Positions 59,309-64,000 of a stretch of 64,000 bases of DNA are shown here, piece after piece (within the stretch, counting starts at the first letter, position 1; each line of letters starts with the position of its first letter). Origin of the DNA: Shewanella fodinae (lineage in GTDB: Bacteria; Pseudomonadota; Gammaproteobacteria; Enterobacterales; Shewanellaceae); contig NZ_BMXW01000014.1 of assembly GCF_014651955.1 (NCBI RefSeq), positions 33,257 through 97,256 of the forward strand, read 5' to 3'. A program made the position numbers and the translations under genes. The notes under the pieces were generated by a model that saw nothing but the letters and a program-made list of their open reading frames with translations, was not told the origin of the DNA and searched no databases.

Positions 59309-59309
59309 C

Positions 59310-59765
59310 TCAGTCTTTCGAGCCTTGACGGCTGGCCAGTGCAGCCAGCCGTTTTAATTTCTGGCCCAGCGTACCTTCGGTATGTTCGGCTAGTGCATTG
59401 ATGTGAGCCGCTGCGGTTTCGCTTAATGCCCTGTGAGTCACCTTGGGTTTTGTATCGACAGACGCAAGTGCCGGGTTGACTTTCACCTCAATAGCGGTAA
59501 GCATTGGGAGCGCCTCTAACTGGAGCTGTTGTAACAGTTTCGCTTTTTGAAAGTTGATTCTGGCAGCCCAGGCCGATGTTGGTGTTTCAAGCACCAGCAC
59601 ATTCTGGCGCAAATTGGCAACTGTTAGCTGTGCGCTAACTGGACCTGTCAGTAGCTGTTTGACGTATTTGTCCAGATATAACAAAAGCTCTGCTCTCTCG
59701 GCCAGACTCGGCAATGAGCCTGACTGGTGCACCAATTGACTGAGGTCTTGGGGGAGCTTTTTCAT
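59310..59765 (-). CDS. DUF721 protein, DciA-type helicase loader candidate
   Basis: A 151-residue protein of the DUF721 family. The N-terminal half is the KH-like DciA domain (VANLRQNVLVLETPTSAWAA and RINFQKAKLLQQL, about 48-82), and the C-terminal part is extended and charged. DciA loads the replicative helicase DnaB in bacteria without DnaC, including Shewanella and Vibrio. Divergent from the M23 peptidase gene with a short gap, convergent with lpxC one base away. The family call is solid; the loader role is inferred. Confidence 0.85.
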   Translation of the reverse strand: MKKLPQDLSQLVHQSGSLPSLAERAELLLYLDKYVKQLLTGPVSAQLTVANLRQNVLVLETPTSAWAARINFQKAKLLQQLQLEALPMLTAIEVKVNPALASVDTKPKVTHRALSETAAAHINALAEHTEGTLGQKLKRLAALASRQGSKD

Positions 59766-59793
59766 TATGATAATAAGATGGCTTATTGAGGCT

Positions 59794-60693
59794 ATGAGTG
59801 TAACAGTTTTTATTCAGGGTCGAAATGGCGTGACGCGCTGGCAGCCGGGGAAATACTGGCTGCTGCTGCCTATGCTGCTGCTTGCGGCGGGCGCTGGACT
59901 CTATCAATACAATCATCAGCGATTCGAATCCCAGCAAGCCAATGTTGATCAAGAGCGGCTAGCCCGCGAACAGCAACAAAAACAAGTCAAGCAACTCAAA
60001 CAAGCCACTGAATCCCAGTTGGCAACCCTTGTCGCCCATGTCGCACGTATGCAGGCAAAACTGACCCGACTTGAAGCTTTGGGGCAGCAATTGGCGCAGA
60101 ATTACCAGCTTGACGACCAATTTGATTTCGATGCCGAAGTCGGTGTCGGTGGCGGGAGCGAAATCGGCTCCACGATAGAATTAGACCAATTGATCGCTGA
60201 TATGGATCGGTTGGCCTCAGGAATTGATAAAAATAACGCGACGTTGTCACTCCTTGAAACAGTGGCTTCTAACCTCAATATAAGTGAGGAGCGTTATATA
60301 TCAGGGCGTCCAGTCGATAAAGGCTGGTTATCCTCGCCCTACGGTTTACGCAATGATCCTTTTACTGGCCAGCGGGCAATGCACAAAGGTATTGATTTTG
60401 CTGGTACAGAAGGAACGGATGTTGTTGCCACTGCCGCTGGCGTGGTGACATGGGCCGGAAAAATGTTTGGTTATGGCAATCTGGTGGAGATTGATCACGG
60501 TAACGGATACCGTACCCGTTATGGCCATAACGAAGCTTTGTCAGTAACTGTAGGTGATGTGGTTGCCAAAGGCGAGAAAATCGCCGTAATGGGAAGTACA
60601 GGGCGTTCTACCGGACCCCATGTACATTACGAAGTACTGCGTAATGGTCAACAGATTGATCCACAAAAATTTGTGTATCGTCACGCAGGTTAA
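59794..60693 (+). CDS. M23 (LytM-type) metallopeptidase, membrane-anchored
   Basis: The product has 299 residues from ATG 59794, with GAGG upstream; the frame from 59767 overlaps the divergent gene's start. One N-terminal membrane helix (about 23-40, YWLLLPMLLLAAGAGLYQY), a coiled coil rich in Q and K (about 55-100), then the LytM domain with HKGIDFAGTEGTDVVA (zinc His and Asp), YGHNEALSVTVGD and STGPHVHYEVLRNG (HxH). All zinc ligands are present, so it is probably an active endopeptidase on peptidoglycan crosslinks in the periplasm. It stands where secM lies in E. coli; no SecM-like arrest sequence was seen. Confidence 0.92.
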   Translation: MSVTVFIQGRNGVTRWQPGKYWLLLPMLLLAAGAGLYQYNHQRFESQQANVDQERLAREQQQKQVKQLKQATESQLATLVAHVARMQAKLTRLEALGQQLAQNYQLDDQFDFDAEVGVGGGSEIGSTIELDQLIADMDRLASGIDKNNATLSLLETVASNLNISEERYISGRPVDKGWLSSPYGLRNDPFTGQRAMHKGIDFAGTEGTDVVATAAGVVTWAGKMFGYGNLVEIDHGNGYRTRYGHNEALSVTVGDVVAKGEKIAVMGSTGRSTGPHVHYEVLRNGQQIDPQKFVYRHAG

Positions 60694-60750
60694 TCGGAAT
60701 TGGCCGCCAGACTCAGTTGAGCGCTGGCCTACAACTAAAAAGTGATTCAG

Positions 60751-63474
60751 ATGTTAGGTAAATTACTGACAAAGATATTTGGTAGCCGTAACCAACGTAC
60801 CCTCAAAGCGCTTGGCAAAATCGTTACAAAAATCAATGCGCTTGAAACGGAATATGAAAAGCTCAGTGATGAGCAACTGAAGGCCAAAACCGCAGAATTC
60901 CGCGAACGTCTTGCCAATGGCGAGTCGCTTGAGCAGATAACCCCAGAAGCCTTTGCCACCGTGCGTGAAGCCTCCAAACGTATATTTGAGATGCGTCATT
61001 TCGATGTGCAGCTGCTTGGTGGTCTGGTACTCGACAGTAACCGTATCGCCGAAATGCGCACTGGTGAAGGTAAAACGCTGACCGCAACCTTGCCAGCTTA
61101 TCTCAATGCCCTTACCGGCAAAGGTGTACACGTCATCACCGTGAACGACTATCTTGCCCGTCGTGACGCCGAGACTAACCGGCCATTATTTGAATTCTTA
61201 GGGATGACCGTTGGGGTCAACGTTGCCGGGATGGGACACCAGGATAAAGTGGCGGCGTATAATGCCGACATTACCTATGGTACCAACAACGAATTCGGCT
61301 TCGACTATCTGCGCGATAACATGGCGTTTTCACCGCAGGAACGTGTACAGCGTCCATTGCATTACGCCTTGATTGACGAAGTGGACTCCATTCTTATCGA
61401 TGAAGCACGTACGCCATTGATCATCTCTGGTGCGGCGGAAGACAGTTCCGAGTTATATGTCAAAGTCGATAAGTTGATCCCAAATCTGGTCAAGCAGGAC
61501 AAAGAAGACTCGGAAGAATATACCGGCACTGGCGATTTCTCGGTGGATGAAAAAGCCAAGCAGGTGAACCTGACCGAACGTGGCCAGGAAAAAATTGAGC
61601 AGTTGTTGATTAAGACTGGGTTGCTGGACGAAGGCGATTCACTCTATTCGGCGGCCAATATTTCGCTATTGCACCATGTACACGCCGCGTTGCGGGCACA
61701 CAATCTGTTTGAAAAAGATGTTGATTATGTGGTGCAGGATGGTGAAGTGATCATCGTTGATGAACATACCGGACGTACCATGCCGGGACGACGCTGGTCT
61801 GAAGGTTTGCACCAGGCTGTAGAAGCCAAAGAGGGTGCCAAGATCCAGAATGAAAACCAGACGCTGGCGTCTATCACCTTCCAGAACTATTTCCGTATCT
61901 ATGAGAAATTGGCGGGGATGACCGGTACGGCCGACACCGAGGCATTTGAATTCCAGCATATTTACGGTCTGGATACGGTAGTGGTGCCAACTAACCGCCC
62001 GATGATCCGTAACGATATGGCCGATCTGGTATACCTGACCGCCCGCGAGAAATACACTGCGATTATCAATGATATCAAAGGCTGCCGTGAGCGTGGTCAG
62101 CCAGTGCTGGTGGGCACAGTATCCATTGAACAGTCCGAGTTGTTGTCTCATCTGCTGAAACAGGAAAAAATTCCGCATCAGGTACTGAATGCTAAATTCC
62201 ATGAGCATGAGGCAGAGATTGTTGCACAAGCGGGGCGTTCCGGCACCGTTACGGTCGCCACCAATATGGCTGGCCGTGGTACCGACATTGTCCTCGGTGG
62301 TAACTGGAAGGCAGAAGTCGAAGCACTCGAAGCACCAACAGAAGCGCAAATTGCCCAGATCCGTGCAGACTGGCAGGTGCGTCATGATGAAGTAGTGGCT
62401 GCCGGTGGTCTGCATATTCTGGGTACTGAGCGTCACGAGTCCCGCCGTATCGACAATCAGTTGCGTGGTCGTTCTGGTCGTCAGGGGGATCCAGGTTCAT
62501 CCCGTTTCTATTTGTCACTGGAAGACACGCTGATGCGTATCTTCGCTTCTGACCGTATGGCCGGCATGATGAAAAAACTCGGGATGGAAGAGGGCGAAGC
62601 CATCGAACATCCTTGGGTATCGCGTGCCATTGAAAATGCTCAACGTAAAGTTGAAGCCCGTAACTTCGATATTCGTAAACAACTGCTGGAATACGATGAT
62701 GTGGCCAACGATCAGCGCCAGGTGGTGTACGCACAGCGCAATGCTCTGATGGATGCTGAAAGCATCAAGGATTCCATTGAAGCGATTCGTGCTGATGTGG
62801 TGAATGGCGTGATCGATCAGTATATTCCACCACAATCTGTTGAAGAACTGTGGGATGTCGCTGGACTAGAGCAGCGTCTAGAACAGGAATTTGCACTGAA
62901 GCTGCCAGTACAGCAGTGGCTCGATCAGGAAGATGATCTGCACGAAGAGACCTTGCGTGAGCGTATCGTCGAAAAATGGCAAGAAGCCTATGATGCTAAA
63001 GAGCAGATGGTCGGCACGGCGGTGTTGCGGCAGTTCGAAAAAGCCGTCATGCTGCAGACCCTAGACGGTCTCTGGAAAGAGCATCTGTCTGCCATGGATT
63101 ATCTGCGACAGGGGATCCATCTGCGCGGTTATGCACAAAAGAATCCCAAACAGGAATATAAGCGAGAGTCCTTCGAACTGTTCCAGCAGATGTTGGAGCA
63201 ACTGAAACACGACGTGATCAGTATTTTGTCCAAAGTACAGGTACAGGCACAGGAAGATGTCGATGAGATGGAAGCTCGGCGCCGTGAGGAGCAAGCGCGT
63301 ATTCGCCATGAATACCAGCATGCGCAATCAGAATCGCTCACCGCGGATGACCAGCCGCCAGCAGATATGCCACAAGTGCCGGTTATGCGGCAGGGTGACA
63401 AAGTTGGCCGCAACGATCTGTGCCCTTGTGGTTCAGGTAAAAAATACAAGCACTGCCATGGTAAACTGTCTTAA
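60751..63474 (+). CDS. secA: Preprotein translocase ATPase SecA
   Basis: The 907-residue motor of the Sec pathway. Start ATG 60751 ([20 protein letters not shown]) as in the family; an ATG-like codon three residues earlier is ignored. Motor motifs: [20 protein letters not shown] (Walker A), [20 protein letters not shown] (DEVD), [30 protein letters not shown], and [20 protein letters not shown]. The C-terminal zinc site is [14 protein letters not shown], for SecB and lipid binding. Followed by a strong terminator. Confidence 0.98.
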   Translation: MLGKLLTKIFGSRNQRTLKALGKIVTKINALETEYEKLSDEQLKAKTAEFRERLANGESLEQITPEAFATVREASKRIFEMRHFDVQLLGGLVLDSNRIAEMRTGEGKTLTATLPAYLNALTGKGVHVITVNDYLARRDAETNRPLFEFLGMTVGVNVAGMGHQDKVAAYNADITYGTNNEFGFDYLRDNMAFSPQERVQRPLHYALIDEVDSILIDEARTPLIISGAAEDSSELYVKVDKLIPNLVKQDKEDSEEYTGTGDFSVDEKAKQVNLTERGQEKIEQLLIKTGLLDEGDSLYSAANISLLHHVHAALRAHNLFEKDVDYVVQDGEVIIVDEHTGRTMPGRRWSEGLHQAVEAKEGAKIQNENQTLASITFQNYFRIYEKLAGMTGTADTEAFEFQHIYGLDTVVVPTNRPMIRNDMADLVYLTAREKYTAIINDIKGCRERGQPVLVGTVSIEQSELLSHLLKQEKIPHQVLNAKFHEHEAEIVAQAGRSGTVTVATNMAGRGTDIVLGGNWKAEVEALEAPTEAQIAQIRADWQVRHDEVVAAGGLHILGTERHESRRIDNQLRGRSGRQGDPGSSRFYLSLEDTLMRIFASDRMAGMMKKLGMEEGEAIEHPWVSRAIENAQRKVEARNFDIRKQLLEYDDVANDQRQVVYAQRNALMDAESIKDSIEAIRADVVNGVIDQYIPPQSVEELWDVAGLEQRLEQEFALKLPVQQWLDQEDDLHEETLRERIVEKWQEAYDAKEQMVGTAVLRQFEKAVMLQTLDGLWKEHLSAMDYLRQGIHLRGYAQKNPKQEYKRESFELFQQMLEQLKHDVISILSKVQVQAQEDVDEMEARRREEQARIRHEYQHAQSESLTADDQPPADMPQVPVMRQGDKVGRNDLCPCGSGKKYKHCHGKLS

Positions 63475-63497
63475 ATAAAGAGAGCAGAATTATTAAG

Positions 63498-63531
63498 AAA
63501 GAGGTAGCGATTCAGCTACCTCTTTTTTTTT
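63498..63531 (+). terminator. Terminator of secA
   Basis: AAAGAGGTAGC / GCTACCTCTTT hairpin with a GATTCA loop followed by ten Ts, 24 bases after the secA stop. Confidence 0.93.
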
Positions 63532-63548
63532 TGCGCTTAATGCAGAAC

Positions 63549-63557
63549 TGTGGATAA
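63549..63557 (-). promoter_or_regulatory. DnaA box upstream of the rrn operon
   Basis: TGTGGATAA, the exact complement of TTATCCACA, lies about 80 bases upstream of the first rrn promoter. It is a single perfect match in an otherwise non-coding stretch. Confidence 0.5.
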
Positions 63558-63634
63558 CTCTGGGGATATGCAGTGCGCTTAATGTGGCTAATCAGTGAAG
63601 ATCAAAAAAGATCAATTTCCCCTTAAAAAAGCGC

Positions 63635-63662
63635 TTGCGCTATCTGTTTAGCTCCCTATAAT
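63635..63662 (+). promoter_or_regulatory. rrn promoter P1
   Basis: TTGCGC (63635-63640), 16 bases, TATAAT (63657-63662), followed by a GCGCCCTC discriminator, the hallmark of stringent rRNA promoters. Upstream A/T tracts (AAAAAAGATCAA, CCTTAAAAAAG) could be an UP element and Fis region. Confidence 0.8.
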
Positions 63663-63792
63663 GCGCCCTCGTTGTACGGCAACTTGGTAGCGTAGTCGCT
63701 GCATTGTTGATGCTGAGATAACGGCTAAAAGCCTTAAATTTCAACCGCTGCACAGCAATTAAATAATTGCGACAACGAACTGAAAAAATGGC

Positions 63793-63820
63793 TTGACGCT
63801 AAAATTCGGGTGTGTAGAAT
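63793..63820 (+). promoter_or_regulatory. rrn promoter P2
   Basis: TTGACG (63793-63798), 16 bases, TAGAAT (63815-63820), about 158 bases downstream of P1, followed by ACGCAGCCCT. The pair arrangement is that of gammaproteobacterial rrn operons. Confidence 0.8.
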
Positions 63821-63872
63821 ACGCAGCCCTGAGCCGATGAAGTCGGCGCCTTTGAAGCAGTGTTCAAGGGTA

Positions 63873-64000
63873 TGCTCTTTAACAAAATATCAAGCAATCT
63901 GTGTGGGCACTCGCAGTGAATGAAATCGCAAAACGATTTAAAACTCACTGAAGAGTGTTCGAATAGAACAGTCATTCATTAGAGTCAAAAAACTTTTAAT
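63873..64000 (+). ncRNA. 16S rRNA leader with boxA antiterminator
   Basis: TGCTCTTTAACAA at 63873-63885 is a boxA (Nus-factor antitermination). The region to 64000 is the 5' leader that pairs with the 16S 3' flank for RNase III cutting. The window ends in CTTTTAAT, where mature 16S (TGAAGAGTTTGATC...) normally begins a few bases later. The rRNA itself is outside the window. Confidence 0.85.

Noticed and set aside
59767..60750. SecM-like arrest peptide upstream of secA
   Set aside because: The gene there is an M23 peptidase with complete zinc ligands; its C-terminus lacks the SecM arrest motif.
61666..62436. 256-codon minus-strand frame inside secA
   Set aside because: It lies fully opposite conserved SecA motor motifs and looks like a shadow; no ribosome binding site or family match.

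Overview
The window looks like a chromosomal segment of a Shewanella-like gammaproteobacterium. The evidence is the protein sequences, the gene order yicC / rph-pyrE / folE, coaBC-dut-slmA, radC-rpmB-rpmG, argA, recQ, leuABCD, fadL, the dcw (division and cell wall) cluster without ddlB, lpxC and secA, and an rRNA leader that stops just before 16S. The genus is inferred from family knowledge; no search was run.

Layout. 1-2796: end of the alpha ribosomal operon (rpsM partial, rpsK, rpsD, rpoA, rplQ) with its terminator. 2800-9780: an accessory stretch that looks like an old, decaying island. It holds an XRE pseudogene, one unknown gene, two IS5-type transposase remnants, a TetR-controlled pair (DUF3313-type lipoprotein plus an Acg-type nitroreductase), an ada gene overlapping a PEP-mutase-family gene, and the amino end of a lost integrase. 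9785-18800: a second island at the 3' end of yicC. It carries hipBA with operators, a higB-higA-TOTE (primase-helicase) operon, a 52-residue membrane peptide gene directly behind the integrase, and a P4-type integrase whose amino-terminal domain is broken by frameshifts. Repeats of a TGCCCACCA type at both ends look like integrase arm sites.

18776-41953: housekeeping genes in several short operons: nucleotide and cofactor synthesis (rph, pyrE, folE, dut, coaBC), nucleoid occlusion (slmA), ribosomal proteins L28/L33, arginine synthesis (argA behind a paired ARG box), recQ, a TPR protein with a degenerate GGDEF-like tail, and the leucine operon behind a visible attenuator (leader peptide plus terminator). 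fadL follows, with a PsrA-type palindrome upstream.

42303-58211: the dcw cluster mraZ-rsmH-ftsL-ftsI-murE-murF-mraY-murD-ftsW-murG-murC-ftsQ-ftsA-ftsZ, tightly packed with many 4-base or 1-base overlaps. It is headed by a sigma-70 promoter with three 10-bp-spaced MraZ repeats and has an internal near-consensus promoter before ftsQ. lpxC, a DciA-type gene, an M23 peptidase and secA follow. 63475-64000 holds the secA terminator, a DnaA box, two rrn promoters, boxA and the 16S leader.

Most interesting: the broken but still cargo-rich yicC island (HipBA, HigBA and TOTE as a compact conflict module), the matching TetR operators at 4306 and 4985, and the small membrane ORF coupled to the integrase.
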